A DNA stretch of 64,000 bases from Microcoleus sp. FACHB-1515 (GCF_014696105.1 NZ_JACJPO010000058.1:43250-107249), one strand, 5' to 3'; shown: positions 34,269 through 42,926, numbered from the stretch's first letter. Notes: generated by a model from the sequence alone, not told the origin. Translations and numbers: made by a program.

Positions 34269-36272
34269 ATGAGATTTCGGCTTGATTTTACGGCGATCGC
34301 CCAAATGACTGCCAGCACCTTAGAAGCGATGAATCTGTTTGAGCAAGCCCAACAGTTTTATCGCCAGTCGCTTGTTGCCCTGCTGGTTGCGGTTTGCCGC
34401 TGGTTCGTGACGTTGTCTCCTCGATCGCCCCACGCGCATTATAAGCTGGCGAAAGCACTGCTTCAGCAAGAGCAATGGGAAGCTGCCGCAGCCGCTTGTG
34501 AACGAGCGATCGCGCTAGATCCTACAACGCCAAGCTATTACCAAGCGCTGACTGCTGCCTACTGCGGGCAAGGACTGTTGGCAAAAGCCGTGCAAGCGAG
34601 CAAGCAGGCGATCGTGCTTCAGCCCACCAATGCTTGGTGCCATTATGACCTGGCAAAAGCCTATATTAGTCAGGAAGAATGGCTCTCTGCGATTCAAGCT
34701 TGCCAGCGAGCGATCGAACTTGATCCGGATATTTCCTGGTTTTACTTCAATTTGGGTGAAGCGCTAGTCAAAGCTGGCCGCTGGGCAGAAGCAGCACAAA
34801 CGCTTCAGCACGCAATTACGCTTCAGCCGAATTTTGCCTGGTCATACTATTACTTGGGTGAAGCACTGCTGGCACAAGATCAAACAGCAGCGGCGATCGC
34901 GGCTTATGCACAAGCCGTTCGGCTGCGACCCAACAATCATTTGTTGCAGGGCAGCTTAGAGTATGCCCGTCGCCTGAGATTGCAAGGACAAAGGATTGCT
35001 GACTATCAGCAGCAACTCGCAACAACACCAAACGGTGAAAAATTAAAAATTTTGATGCTGACGCCCTATCCACCGTTTCCACCCACGCTGGGCGCTCTGT
35101 CGCGAATGTTTCACGAAATTAAAAGTTTGGGCGATCGCCACCATGTCACGGTTGCCTCGTTCATCTTCACCAAAGAAGACTATGTTCTTGAAGCAGAGCT
35201 AGAACAATATTGCGATCTGACGATTATGCTGCATCTAGGTGATGCGGAACCGAAGCAGCCCAAACAGCCCAAGCTGATTCATCGCTACAGCAGTCAGCGG
35301 ATGGAAAAGGTGCTGCGAGAACTGAGCGCGATCGAGTTCGACATCGTTTCGTTCAACTTCATCTACATGGCGCAATATCGCCACCTGTTTCCTCGCGCCT
35401 ATCACGTTTTGGAAGAACACAACATCGAATCGGAACTGCTCAAGCGCTGCGCTGAAGTAAACCCAGACAGCACGGCGATCGACAAGCTTGCCAAACAGGT
35501 CGATGCAGTCCGAGCATTTGTCGAATCCGAGCAGGAAGCGCAACTGCTCGCTGCCTATGAAGATGCTCAGTGGCCGCAGTTTCCGCTCCGGCATGTCGTC
35601 AGCGAAACTGATAAAGCGATTCTCGATTCACGCTGCAAGGTTGGGGAAACGCTTGTGGTGAATAACGGCATTGACACGCGATCGATCGTTCCCTTTCCCG
35701 ACAATTCCAGCAAGCGCATTCTGTTCATCGGCACAATGAGCTACTACCCGAACATCGACGGCGCGTGCTACTTTGCCGAATCCATTCTGCCCTTGATCTG
35801 GCAGCAAGACCCGACCGTGCAGTTTTGGATCGCGGGCGCATCGCCGCCTCAATCGGTCAAAGATTTGGGACGAGACGATCGCATCCAGGTGATCGCTGAC
35901 CCCGACGATATGAGCGAAGTGGCGAAAGCCTGCTGCCTCACGGTCGTCCCGCTGCGCGTTGGAAGCGGCACGCGCATCAAGATCATTCACTCGATGGCGA
36001 TGGGACTGCCTGTAGTTTCGACCAGCCTTGGGTGTGAAGGGTTAAAGGTTCAAGATGGCGAGCATCTGCTGGTGTGCGATCGCCCCGCAGATTTTGCCGC
36101 TGGCGTTCTGAAGCTGCTGCAAGATGCTTCACTTCGGCAGAAGTTCCGCACCAACAGCCGTCAGCTTGTCGAACAAGAATACGACTGGCAAAGCATCTAC
36201 GCTCAGTCAGAACAGCAAATGGTCGAGCGATTTCAGCAGTGGAAGTGCAACCAGATGGCAGGCATAAAATAG
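34269..36272 (+). CDS. TPR-repeat / glycosyltransferase family 4 fusion protein
   Basis: 667-residue protein. Residues about 50-235 contain at least five TPR units, recognised by recurring AxxACERAIxLDPTTPSYY, AIQACQRAIELDPD and AQTLQHAITLQPN patterns. Residues about 260-660 are a GT4-like enzyme, opening ILMLTPYPPFPPTLGALSRM. It has FIGTMSYYPNIDGACYF at the start of the donor domain and PLRVGSGTRIKIIHSMAMGLPVVST with the nucleotide-sugar-binding Glu/Lys region near the end. The TPR part probably recruits it to other polysaccharide proteins. It closes the rightward island, 59 bases after the FkbM gene. Acceptor and sugar unknown. Confidence 0.87.
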   Translation: MRFRLDFTAIAQMTASTLEAMNLFEQAQQFYRQSLVALLVAVCRWFVTLSPRSPHAHYKLAKALLQQEQWEAAAAACERAIALDPTTPSYYQALTAAYCGQGLLAKAVQASKQAIVLQPTNAWCHYDLAKAYISQEEWLSAIQACQRAIELDPDISWFYFNLGEALVKAGRWAEAAQTLQHAITLQPNFAWSYYYLGEALLAQDQTAAAIAAYAQAVRLRPNNHLLQGSLEYARRLRLQGQRIADYQQQLATTPNGEKLKILMLTPYPPFPPTLGALSRMFHEIKSLGDRHHVTVASFIFTKEDYVLEAELEQYCDLTIMLHLGDAEPKQPKQPKLIHRYSSQRMEKVLRELSAIEFDIVSFNFIYMAQYRHLFPRAYHVLEEHNIESELLKRCAEVNPDSTAIDKLAKQVDAVRAFVESEQEAQLLAAYEDAQWPQFPLRHVVSETDKAILDSRCKVGETLVVNNGIDTRSIVPFPDNSSKRILFIGTMSYYPNIDGACYFAESILPLIWQQDPTVQFWIAGASPPQSVKDLGRDDRIQVIADPDDMSEVAKACCLTVVPLRVGSGTRIKIIHSMAMGLPVVSTSLGCEGLKVQDGEHLLVCDRPADFAAGVLKLLQDASLRQKFRTNSRQLVEQEYDWQSIYAQSEQQMVERFQQWKCNQMAGIK

Positions 36273-36319
36273 GGTGCATCAACTGCACCCTGATTTGCTA
36301 GGCGATCGCGCCATCGACG

Positions 36320-36619
36320 TTAGGCGCTACCCGTAAATGTCACTTCCGGAAAGCGGGCTTGCGCTTCGGCCATTGGACGGCGCTTGCCTTCTTCCTGCCA
36401 GTAGTTGATCACTTCGGTTGCTTGGTTGAGCAGTTCGATGCGATCGTTTTCGGCGATCCAGTGCTTTGCTTCCATTTCGGTCTTAAGCTGTTCCCAAGCG
36501 TCGTTGCGCGGCCAGAAGAAATAGGACGTGAGCGGGCTTGTGCCTTTGCCGACGACCTGATCAACGGCAAGCGCCACGTTATCTTCTAACCACAAAACCT
36601 TCAAAATAAACTTCGACAA
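36320..36619 (-). CDS. ycf65: Ribosomal protein PSRP-3 / Ycf65
   Basis: Small-subunit ribosomal protein found only in cyanobacteria and plastids. [21 protein letters not shown] is followed by [20 protein letters not shown], the unmistakable family core, and [17 protein letters not shown] near the end. The chosen start is TTG at 36619, because a GGAGGC Shine-Dalgarno sits at 36623-36628 and homologues begin at MSKFxLKV. An ATG at 36649 would add ten residues ([10 protein letters not shown]) encoded by the ribosome site itself. The product has 99 residues. Divergent from the HAD gene, sharing a promoter region of about 100 bases. Confidence 0.88.
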   Translation of the reverse strand: MSKFILKVLWLEDNVALAVDQVVGKGTSPLTSYFFWPRNDAWEQLKTEMEAKHWIAENDRIELLNQATEVINYWQEEGKRRPMAEAQARFPEVTFTGSA

Positions 36620-36722
36620 AATGCCTCCGAGCCAAACCCGACTTTGCAAGTAATCTACAACCCTCTATATTAGTGCATGGCTTCCGCTAGTTGCCAAACC
36701 CAAAAGATTAGGAATTTTTGCT

Positions 36723-37490
36723 GTGCGATCGATCGTCATTTTCGATATTGATGGTGTCATTCGCGATGTCGGCGGATCGTACCGTCGCGCCTTAGCCGAC
36801 ACCGTCGAGCAGTTCACCGGAGGCGCATATCGTCCGACAGTAGCGGATATCGATGTTCTCAAGAGCGAAGGAATTTGGAATAACGACTGGGAAGCGTCTC
36901 AAGAACTGGTGTATCGGTATTACGAAGCACTAGGGCGCGATCGATCGCAGCAAACCGTCAGCTACGACGAGATCGTTGCCTTCTTCCAAAGTCGCTATCG
37001 TGGCACTGATCCGGTGAACTGGAATGGCTACATTCGTGATGAACCGCTGCTGGTGCGATCGAGCTATCTCGACAGTTTGACCGAAGCGGCGATCGGCTGG
37101 GGATTTTTCAGCGGCGCAACACGCGGATCGGCAAACTACGTGCTGGAAAAGCGATTAGGATTGCACTCTCCCCTGCTGGTGGCGATGGAAGATGCTCCAG
37201 GCAAACCTGACCCGACCGGACTATTTGACGTGGTGAAGCGCTTTGATTCACTTGCACCCGTCCTTTACGCAGGTGATACGGTGGCAGACATGCAGACCGT
37301 TTTGAATGCCAAAGCGCTTCAGCCCGATCGCCTTTGGATCGGCGTTGGCATTCTGCCCCCTCACGCCCAAAATTCAGCCGATTACGCAACGGCTTATGCG
37401 AAGACGCTGACTGAGGCGGGGGCAGCGATCGTGCTGGAAAACATTGAGCAGCTAAGCCCGCTTCAAGTTGAAGCATTGATCAACGCTTAA
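36723..37490 (+). CDS. HAD-superfamily phosphatase
   Basis: 255-residue soluble hydrolase. FDIDGVIRDVGGSYR gives the nucleophile Asp and acid/base Asp of motif I at about residues 8 and 10. FFSGATRGS is motif II, the region from DAPGKPDPTG contains the motif III lysine, and YAGDTVADMQT is motif IV. The cap insert, about residues 25-120, has NDWEASQELVYRYYEALG. It resembles the cyanobacterial TIGR01548-type branch of the family by recall. The start is GTG 36723 immediately before RSIVIFDIDG. Substrate unknown. Stands alone between PSRP-3 and a small secreted protein. Confidence 0.82.
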   Translation: MRSIVIFDIDGVIRDVGGSYRRALADTVEQFTGGAYRPTVADIDVLKSEGIWNNDWEASQELVYRYYEALGRDRSQQTVSYDEIVAFFQSRYRGTDPVNWNGYIRDEPLLVRSSYLDSLTEAAIGWGFFSGATRGSANYVLEKRLGLHSPLLVAMEDAPGKPDPTGLFDVVKRFDSLAPVLYAGDTVADMQTVLNAKALQPDRLWIGVGILPPHAQNSADYATAYAKTLTEAGAAIVLENIEQLSPLQVEALINA

Positions 37491-37778
37491 AGATTGGTTT
37501 TTACGCGCTTTTGGTGAAGTGGAGCGTGATGGCTAAAGTGGCTCAACGAGAAGATTAAATTTTAGGGAACTTCAAGAACCCGAATTACCAAAAGTGCCTG
37601 AGAGTTTGTTGATCGAGAGATGCGACAGTCACTGAGAGATGAATTGTGAAGTGCTAGCAAACGAGCTACGGACTAGTAAGAAGACTGTGTTGTGGGAGAA
37701 GTTTCAGTAGGGTGCCTTGCTCGCTGAAAAGCTAAGCTCAGATTGAAATTCAGCAATGCTAACCAAGGAATTTAGGCA

Positions 37779-38150
37779 GTGCTCAGAAGGTTTTTTCTCT
37801 CCGCCGTCGTAGTGCTATCAGTCAGTTCACCGTCCAATGGTCAACCAGTAGCAACCTGTGAAGTTTTTGATGAGTACATTCCAGTGGGTCGAGTTTTTCC
37901 GGTTGAGGCTGAGCCAGGCAATATTGCTGGTGACGCTTTCGGCAATCGGGTGAACGTCAGAACTGGTCCGGGAACCGAGTATGCAGCAACTGCGTATGGA
38001 TTAGTCGGGGACAGGATTCAAGTTATCGGTCAAGCATTTAGCAGAAACTGTGAGACGTGGATTCAAGTCAGATTTCCTGTGTCCGGACACATTGGATGGG
38101 TTCGCGCAGATTTTATTGATCTCCGCTATGCGCGAGGATGGTGGAACTAG
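37779..38150 (+). CDS. Secreted bacterial SH3-domain protein
   Basis: 123-residue exported protein. The signal peptide covers about residues 1-21 (LRRFFLSAVVVLSVS, cleavage near SNGQ). The rest is a single SH3b fold: GNRVNVRTGPGTEYAATAYG is the diagnostic strand, followed by DRIQVIGQ and WIQVRFPVSGHIGWVRADF. SH3b domains usually bind peptidoglycan peptides. Two Cys (CEVF and NCETW) may form a disulfide. The start is GTG 37779 with AGGAA about eight bases upstream. It has no catalytic partner domain. The 288 bases upstream look non-coding. Confidence 0.75.
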   Translation: MLRRFFLSAVVVLSVSSPSNGQPVATCEVFDEYIPVGRVFPVEAEPGNIAGDAFGNRVNVRTGPGTEYAATAYGLVGDRIQVIGQAFSRNCETWIQVRFPVSGHIGWVRADFIDLRYARGWWN

Positions 38151-38266
38151 CCTTCAGCCTGTATGGTGATTGCCAGTTCTTAAAAATCTTGACAATTGCG
38201 TAAATCCGTCCGCAGGCGCTAGACCTTATGCTAGATAAAAGGTTTTCGTTTGCATCGCGATTTAAC

Positions 38267-39463
38267 ATGACTTCTGTTCAGCCACATCAACGCGCCAAAG
38301 CGCTCAAACCGAATAGTCCGCGTCCGGCCAAAGCGCTGTGCAGCGAGTGCGGCTTGTGCGACACGCACTACATTCACTATGTCAAAGACGCCTGTGCTTT
38401 TTTGAATCAGCAGATTGCGCCACTGGAAGAGCAAACGCACGGACGCAGCCGCAATCTCGAAAATCAAGACGACTGGTACTTTGGTGTCAGTCAGCAGATG
38501 ATGGCTGCTCGCAAAACCGAGCCGATCGCAGGCGCGCAGTGGACAGGAATTGTGAGTTCGATCGCCATTGAAATGTTGGAAAGCGGCATGGTTGAAGGTG
38601 TGGTCTGCGTTCAAAACACCACAGACGATCGCTTTCAGCCGCAGCCTGTGATCGCCCGTAACCGCGAAGAAATCCTGGCCGCACGAGTGAACAAGCCAAC
38701 ACTTTCACCGAATTTGTCGATTCTGGAGCAGGTCGAACAGTCGGGAATGAAGCGGTTGCTGGCGATCGGTGTCGGCTGTCAGATCCAAGCGCTCCGCGCT
38801 GTCGAACAAAAGCTCGGCCTCGAAAAGCTGTACGTTCTGGGAACGCCCTGCGTCGATAATGTTACTCGCGCCGGATTGCAGAAATTTCTGGAAACAACGA
38901 GTCGATCGCCCGATACGGTCGTGCATTACGAATTCATGCAGGATTTCCGCGTCCACTTCCGCCACGAAGACGGCTCAACCGAGACTGTTCCCTTCTTCGG
39001 CCTCAAAACCAATCAGCTTAAGGACGTGTTCGCGCCGTCCTGCATGAGTTGCTTTGACTACGTAAATTCGCTGGCGGATCTCGTGGTTGGCTATATGGGT
39101 GCGCCGTTCGGCTGGCAGTGGATCGTGGTGCGAAACGATCGCGGTCAGGAAATGCTCGATCTCGTCCAAGACCAGATCGAGACGCAGCCTGTGATGTCGC
39201 AGGGCGATCGCCGCAACGCCGTTCAGCAGAGCATTCCCGCTTACGATAAGGGGGTGACACTGCCAATGTGGGCGGCGAAGCTGATGGGCGTGGTGATCGA
39301 GAAAATTGGGCCAAAAGGCTTGGAGTATGCGAGATTTTCGATTGATTCGCACTTCACACGCAACTATCTATTTGTCAAGCGGAACTACCCTGAAAAACTC
39401 GATGCTCATGTGCCGGATTACGCTAAGCGCATCGTGGATCAATATAAGTTGCCGGATGCCTAG
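38267..39463 (+). CDS. bciB: 3,8-divinyl chlorophyllide a 8-vinyl reductase, ferredoxin-dependent (BciB type)
   Basis: 398-residue iron-sulfur flavoprotein that reduces the 8-vinyl group of divinyl chlorophyllide during chlorophyll a synthesis, equivalent to Synechocystis slr1923. It belongs to the FrhB/FdhB family. The N-terminal CSECGLCDTHYIHYVKDACAF carries a cluster-binding Cys set. VGCQIQALRAVE and LGTPCVDNVTRAGLQKFLE follow, and APSCMSCFDYVNSLADLVVGYMG contributes further Cys ligands. ATG 38267 (MTSVQPHQRAKALKP) matches the homologue N-terminus; an ATG at 38228 would add 13 residues. Neither start has a strong ribosome site. It is monocistronic, with a repeat element just after the stop. 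Confidence 0.9.
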   Translation: MTSVQPHQRAKALKPNSPRPAKALCSECGLCDTHYIHYVKDACAFLNQQIAPLEEQTHGRSRNLENQDDWYFGVSQQMMAARKTEPIAGAQWTGIVSSIAIEMLESGMVEGVVCVQNTTDDRFQPQPVIARNREEILAARVNKPTLSPNLSILEQVEQSGMKRLLAIGVGCQIQALRAVEQKLGLEKLYVLGTPCVDNVTRAGLQKFLETTSRSPDTVVHYEFMQDFRVHFRHEDGSTETVPFFGLKTNQLKDVFAPSCMSCFDYVNSLADLVVGYMGAPFGWQWIVVRNDRGQEMLDLVQDQIETQPVMSQGDRRNAVQQSIPAYDKGVTLPMWAAKLMGVVIEKIGPKGLEYARFSIDSHFTRNYLFVKRNYPEKLDAHVPDYAKRIVDQYKLPDA

Positions 39464-39490
39464 CTGAAAGAGTTGCGGCAGTCGCCGTGA

Positions 39491-39604
39491 GCCGTGAAAT
39501 CAATTTCCGGCTCAAAGCTCAAACCTGTTGAAACGGGTTAATCGGCGTGAATTTAGTCTGTTTGAACGGACTTCAGCTTTGAGCGAGGAAATCAATTTCC
39601 TTGC
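39491..39604. repeat. Four-hairpin palindromic intergenic element
   Basis: A compound palindrome between bciB and the convergent dnaJ-like gene. The outer arms GCTCAAAGCT (39510-39519) and AGCTTTGAGC (39575-39584) are perfect inverted repeats. Between them lie two hairpins: ACCTGTT-GA-AACGGGT (39523-39538) and AGTCTGTT-TG-AACGGACT (39555-39572). Outside are two more, each built on GAAATCAATTTC: GCCG...CGGC at 39491-39511 and AGGAAAT-CA-ATTTCCT at about 39586-39601. G-T pairings preserve the RNA stems. The design matches dispersed cyanobacterial palindromic repeats and may also terminate both flanking genes. Its right end touches the dnaJ-like stop codon. Confidence 0.7.
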
Positions 39605-40206
39605 TAAAGAATTTCCTCAATTCGGCGAAAATCGCGCTCGACTTCGTACCACAAGGCTTTGTTGTGCGGATCGGTTCGCAGGGCTTTCTTCAGATACACT
39701 CTGGCTTTTTCCGCCTGATTGGTGATGGCGAGGTGGTGGCCGAAGCGCTGGTAGGTGATTGCCTGCCACTGCCGGACTTCTTGGTCGTTCGGCATCCGCT
39801 GGGCGAGACCTTCGACCAGGGCGATCGCTCTGGGAAACCGCTGCGTCTTGAGAAATTCCTGTAGCTGTTCGTAGGAGTTTTGCTTGAGTTGGCGATCGGT
39901 CTGCGATAGATCGCGATTAATCTCGACAGGTGGCGGCTTGCGCGTGACGCGCACCTTGGCAGGCGGTGGCGGAGGTGTGGACGGACGCGAAGATTTCTTC
40001 TCGGTCGTTGTGCCTTCAAGGGGCTGCACGACGTCTAAAAGATATTTGTAGGCTTCGGTGATTTGGATGAATTTTTCTTCGGCCTGCTGACCGGGATTCA
40101 CGTCGGGGTGATATTGCCGCGCCAAGCGTCGATAGGAAGTTTTGATTTCCTCATACGATGCTCCGGTGCGAAGTCCCAACAGGCGATAGCAGTCAGCAAG
40201 GTTCAT
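39604..40206 (-). CDS. J-domain protein (DnaJ-like)
   Basis: 200-residue co-chaperone that would stimulate an Hsp70 ATPase. The J domain occupies residues 1-60: DCYRLLGLRTGASYEEIKTS, then RRLARQYHPDVNPG with HPD intact, and FIQITEAYKYLLD. A Pro/Lys-rich linker follows (RPSTPPPPPAKVRV, about 75-95). The C-terminal half, about 105-200, is helical and TPR-like (ITNQAEKARVYLKKALRTDP). There is no zinc finger or DnaJ C-terminal domain, so this is a type III J-protein. ATG 40206. It lies 62 bases downstream of the clp operon on the same strand and may be cotranscribed with it. Confidence 0.88.
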   Translation of the reverse strand: MNLADCYRLLGLRTGASYEEIKTSYRRLARQYHPDVNPGQQAEEKFIQITEAYKYLLDVVQPLEGTTTEKKSSRPSTPPPPPAKVRVTRKPPPVEINRDLSQTDRQLKQNSYEQLQEFLKTQRFPRAIALVEGLAQRMPNDQEVRQWQAITYQRFGHHLAITNQAEKARVYLKKALRTDPHNKALWYEVERDFRRIEEIL

Positions 40207-40268
40207 TGACGAAAAAAAGGCAGAATTATTGAAATTCTGCCATTAAGAAGATGAGTTTGGCATCTAGC

Positions 40269-40865
40269 CTAGCCAAGCGGACTTTCGATCACCTGATCGA
40301 TCAGACCATAAGCTTTGGCTTCTTCGGCGGACATGAAGTTGTCGCGATCGGTATCTTTCTCAATTCGCTCAACCGTTTGACCGCTATGTTGCGCCATCAG
40401 CTTATTGAGTTCATGACGGACGCGCAGAATTTCCCGCGCTTCGATGTCGATGTCGCTGGCTTGTCCGCGAGTGCCGCCGAGGGGCTGGTGAATCATAATT
40501 CGAGCGTGGGGCAGGGCGAGGCGTTTGCCTTTGCTGCCTGCACCAAGGAGGAATGCACCCATCGAGGCAGCTAGCCCGACGCAGATCGTCACGACTTCCG
40601 ACTTGATGTGCTGCATCGTGTCGTAGATCGCCATGCCTGCCGTAATCGAGCCGCCAGGAGAGTTGATGTAGAGGTAGATCGGCTTGCTGGGATCTTCGGA
40701 GTCGAGGTAGAGCATATAGGCGACGATCGCATTGGCGATCGCATCGTCTACCTCTTCAAACAAAAAGATGATCCGTTCGCGAAACAGCCGTTCGTAGATG
40801 CGAATCCACTGTTCGTATGTGCCACCTGGGAGGCGGTAAGGAACGCTCGGTTCTCCAATCGGCAT
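40269..40865 (-). CDS. clpP: ATP-dependent Clp protease proteolytic subunit, catalytically intact (ClpP3-like)
   Basis: 198-residue serine protease subunit of the chambered Clp protease. The full triad is visible: Ser101 in [11 protein letters not shown], His126 in IMIHQPLGG and Asp171 in DTDRDNF. The N-terminus lacks a propeptide of note, and the body shows [18 protein letters not shown]. In cyanobacteria the ClpP3 subunit assembles with ClpR in a mixed core that works with ClpC, and its gene lies next to clpR; that context holds here. It starts four bases after the stop of a second inactive paralogue. Assignment as ClpP3 is from gene order. Confidence 0.93.
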   Translation of the reverse strand: MPIGEPSVPYRLPGGTYEQWIRIYERLFRERIIFLFEEVDDAIANAIVAYMLYLDSEDPSKPIYLYINSPGGSITAGMAIYDTMQHIKSEVVTICVGLAASMGAFLLGAGSKGKRLALPHARIMIHQPLGGTRGQASDIDIEAREILRVRHELNKLMAQHSGQTVERIEKDTDRDNFMSAEEAKAYGLIDQVIESPLG

Positions 40866-40869
40866 GAGT

Positions 40870-41535
40870 TTAGGGGAGGGTAAGGGACGGTTCGGGCAGT
40901 TTCGTATTGGTCAAGACGCGATCGACCAGCCCATACTCTTGCGCCTGATCGGGCGTCATGTACAAGGTGCGCTCGGTGTCTTGGCGGATTTTTTCGATCG
41001 GCTGTCCGGTCGTTTCTGAGAGGATTTCCAGGACGAGGTTTTTCTTGGCTAGCACTTCTTGCGACATCACCTGGATGTCTGTCGCCTGTCCCTGACTGCC
41101 CATTTTCGGATGGTCAAGGACGATCGAAGCATGAGGCAAACTCAACCGCTGACCTTTCTTTCCAGCCGAAAGCAGCATCGCCGACATTCCGACCGCTTGA
41201 CCGAGGCAGATCGTGTGGACGGGCGATTTGATGTGGGTCATGGTGTCATAGATTGCCAAGCCCGCCAGAATCGAAACTGATCCGGCGACAACCGAGGCCA
41301 TTCCAGACAAAACCGGATCGCCGATCGAGTTGATGTACAGCAAAATCGGCTTGGTCGAATCGTCGGATTCCAGGTACAGCATGGCCGAAACGATCGAATT
41401 CGCCACGCCATCGGTCAGCGGCTGATTCAAGAAGATGATGCGCTCTTGACTCAGGCGAGTGTAGATGTTCACCCACTGCCAGTATTGAGTTCCCGGCAGG
41501 TTGTAGGGGACGCGCAAAGTACCGTCAACAGACAT
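40870..41535 (-). CDS. Inactive ClpP-like subunit (second ClpR-type protein)
   Basis: 221-residue ClpP homologue without the catalytic Ser and His. The nucleophile position reads [11 protein letters not shown], with Gly in place of Ser. The His position reads IVLDHPKMG, with Asp in place of His. The Asp position (DTERTLY) is kept. Fold blocks such as [14 protein letters not shown] and [20 protein letters not shown] are normal, and there is a short insertion ([12 protein letters not shown]) after the oxyanion-loop region compared with ClpP3. It is therefore probably a structural ring subunit. It sits between clpR (13 bases upstream) and the active clpP (four bases downstream), so all three are cotranscribed. 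An extra dead subunit is not part of the simple clpR-clpP3 pair. Confidence 0.88.
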   Translation of the reverse strand: MSVDGTLRVPYNLPGTQYWQWVNIYTRLSQERIIFLNQPLTDGVANSIVSAMLYLESDDSTKPILLYINSIGDPVLSGMASVVAGSVSILAGLAIYDTMTHIKSPVHTICLGQAVGMSAMLLSAGKKGQRLSLPHASIVLDHPKMGSQGQATDIQVMSQEVLAKKNLVLEILSETTGQPIEKIRQDTERTLYMTPDQAQEYGLVDRVLTNTKLPEPSLTLP

Positions 41536-41548
41536 GAGCTTTATGAGG

Positions 41549-42235
41549 TTAGGTGAGGGCGGGAACGGGGACGGGCAGATCTTTGGTGCTTTCGAGGACG
41601 CGATCGATCAGTCCGTATTCTTTCGCCTGTTGGGGCGTCATGTAGAAGGTGCGATCGGTATCCTGCGCGATTTTCTCCGCAGCTTGTCCGGTTGTGCGCG
41701 AGAGGATGTCAAGGATGGCGGCTTTGTTTGCCAGCACTTCTTTCGCCCGAATTTGCACGTCGGTCGCTTGCGCTTGACCCATCCCGGTGCGCGACTGGTT
41801 GAGGACGATCGTGGCGTGGGGCAGGCTCGCCCGGAAGCCTTTCGTGCCCGATGCGAGAATCATCGCGGCTGTGCCCATCGCCTGACCAATGCAGATCGTG
41901 TGGACGGGCGGCTTGATGTAGCTCATCGTGTCGCAGATGGCGAACGCTTCGGTTTCATAGCCGATCGCATCGCCCGTGTACCAAGAAGTTCCGGTCGAGT
42001 TGATGTAAAAGAAAATCGGCTTTTCGGGGTCGTCAAACTGAAGGTAGAGCAGTTGCGCGATGATCAGCTTGGTAACATCTAGCCCCATTTGCCGCTTCAG
42101 GTCATCAGAAGACACCAGCGGCGCACCGAGGTAAATAATCCGCTCCTTTAACAGCAATGAGGGCAGGTCAGGCGGAGGCGTCCGGTACGCTGCATCTCCA
42201 AAATATTGCGATTGCACAGCTTTAATAGAACCCAT
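41549..42235 (-). CDS. clpR: ClpR, inactive Clp protease ring subunit
   Basis: 228-residue non-proteolytic subunit of the cyanobacterial ClpP3/R core. The N-terminus MGSIKAVQSQYFGDAAYRTP and YINSTGTSWYTGDAIGYETEA are specific to ClpR. The nucleophile position reads IGQAMGTAAMIL (Gly for Ser) and the His position IVLNQSRTG (Asn for His); DTDRTFYM keeps the Asp. ATG 42235 is the family start, although the frame is open to 42355. It is the first gene of the clpR / second inactive subunit / clpP operon. Upstream, divergently, is a toxin-antitoxin pair. Confidence 0.94.
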   Translation of the reverse strand: MGSIKAVQSQYFGDAAYRTPPPDLPSLLLKERIIYLGAPLVSSDDLKRQMGLDVTKLIIAQLLYLQFDDPEKPIFFYINSTGTSWYTGDAIGYETEAFAICDTMSYIKPPVHTICIGQAMGTAAMILASGTKGFRASLPHATIVLNQSRTGMGQAQATDVQIRAKEVLANKAAILDILSRTTGQAAEKIAQDTDRTFYMTPQQAKEYGLIDRVLESTKDLPVPVPALT

Positions 42236-42372
42236 ATCGTCACAGTGCCGAGTAAAGAAGCAATTTCTATCATAGTAACGTGAGTCACAGATCGATCGAG
42301 CCTGACGAAGAGCGATCGCCGTTACGGATAACCGAAGCTTGTTACTCCGATTCATTCACAGAAGAAGTCGAT

Positions 42373-42594
42373 ATGCCAAGTACTGCTCAAGAGGTGTACA
42401 ACGAAATTATTCAAACACTAACGCTGGCTGAACGGCTTCGTTTAGCAACGTTAATTTTGAATAGCTTGGTTGAGAATAATGTGGCGCTTGTTGAACAAAG
42501 CGATCGATGGAGTAAGCAAGATCAAACAGATTTGACAAACTTCTCTTTGCAACATGCAGATACGATTTTTTCTGATGAGGAGAATGTTGAGTGA
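42373..42594 (+). CDS. Antitoxin of a MazF/PemK-type toxin-antitoxin pair
   Basis: 73-residue protein, chosen start ATG 42373 (MPSTAQEVYNEIIQTL). The helix LTLAERLRLATLILNSLVEN is typical of short antitoxin or addiction-module helices. The C-terminal half is polar and acidic (ADTIFSDEENVE), suitable for wrapping a toxin. No SpoVT/AbrB or ribbon-helix-helix pattern is clear, so the call rests mainly on context: its stop overlaps the toxin start by four bases (GTGA). The upstream part of the open frame from 42280 is less convincing. Confidence 0.65.
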   Translation: MPSTAQEVYNEIIQTLTLAERLRLATLILNSLVENNVALVEQSDRWSKQDQTDLTNFSLQHADTIFSDEENVE

Positions 42595-42926
42595 CGCTGA
42601 ATGCAGGTGATTTGATTACGGTTGATTTTCCAGGTGTCACTGGCGTTAAGCGTCGTCCTGCTGTTGTTCTTTCATTTGCAACCTATCACGCAACTCGCCC
42701 TGATGTGGTGATTGGACTGATTACCAGTTCAACCACTGCGCTGGGAGCAACTGATTATGAGCTACTTGATTGGTCGGCGGCAGGTTTGCGTGTCGCTTCT
42801 GTGTTTCGCAGCTTTATTGTGACGCTGCCGCGATCGACCAATCTCATTTCAATTGGTCATTTATCCGATCAAGATTGGCAGGGAGTACGTGGAGCCGTGA
42901 AGGTCGCGCTTGCCGTATTCGATTAA
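42591..42926 (+). CDS. MazF/PemK family endoribonuclease toxin
   Basis: 111-residue toxin of the type II class, cleaving RNA when free of antitoxin. AGDLITVDFPGVTGVKRRPAVVLS is the beta1-beta2 core with the Arg/Pro turn that holds the catalytic Arg. VVIGLITSS and LRVASVFRSFIVTLPRSTN give the second active-site region with its Ser/Thr, and IGHLSDQDWQGVRGAVKVAL is the C-terminal helix. The start is GTG 42591, overlapping the antitoxin stop. GAGGAG upstream provides a ribosome site. The pair sits alone between clpR and the vWA gene. Confidence 0.82.
   Translation: MTLNAGDLITVDFPGVTGVKRRPAVVLSFATYHATRPDVVIGLITSSTTALGATDYELLDWSAAGLRVASVFRSFIVTLPRSTNLISIGHLSDQDWQGVRGAVKVALAVFD

Noticed and set aside
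22077..36272. A Wzx/Wzy-dependent capsule locus
   Set aside because: No Wzx flippase, Wzc-like kinase or Wza-like channel gene is present; the ABC exporter explains the locus better.
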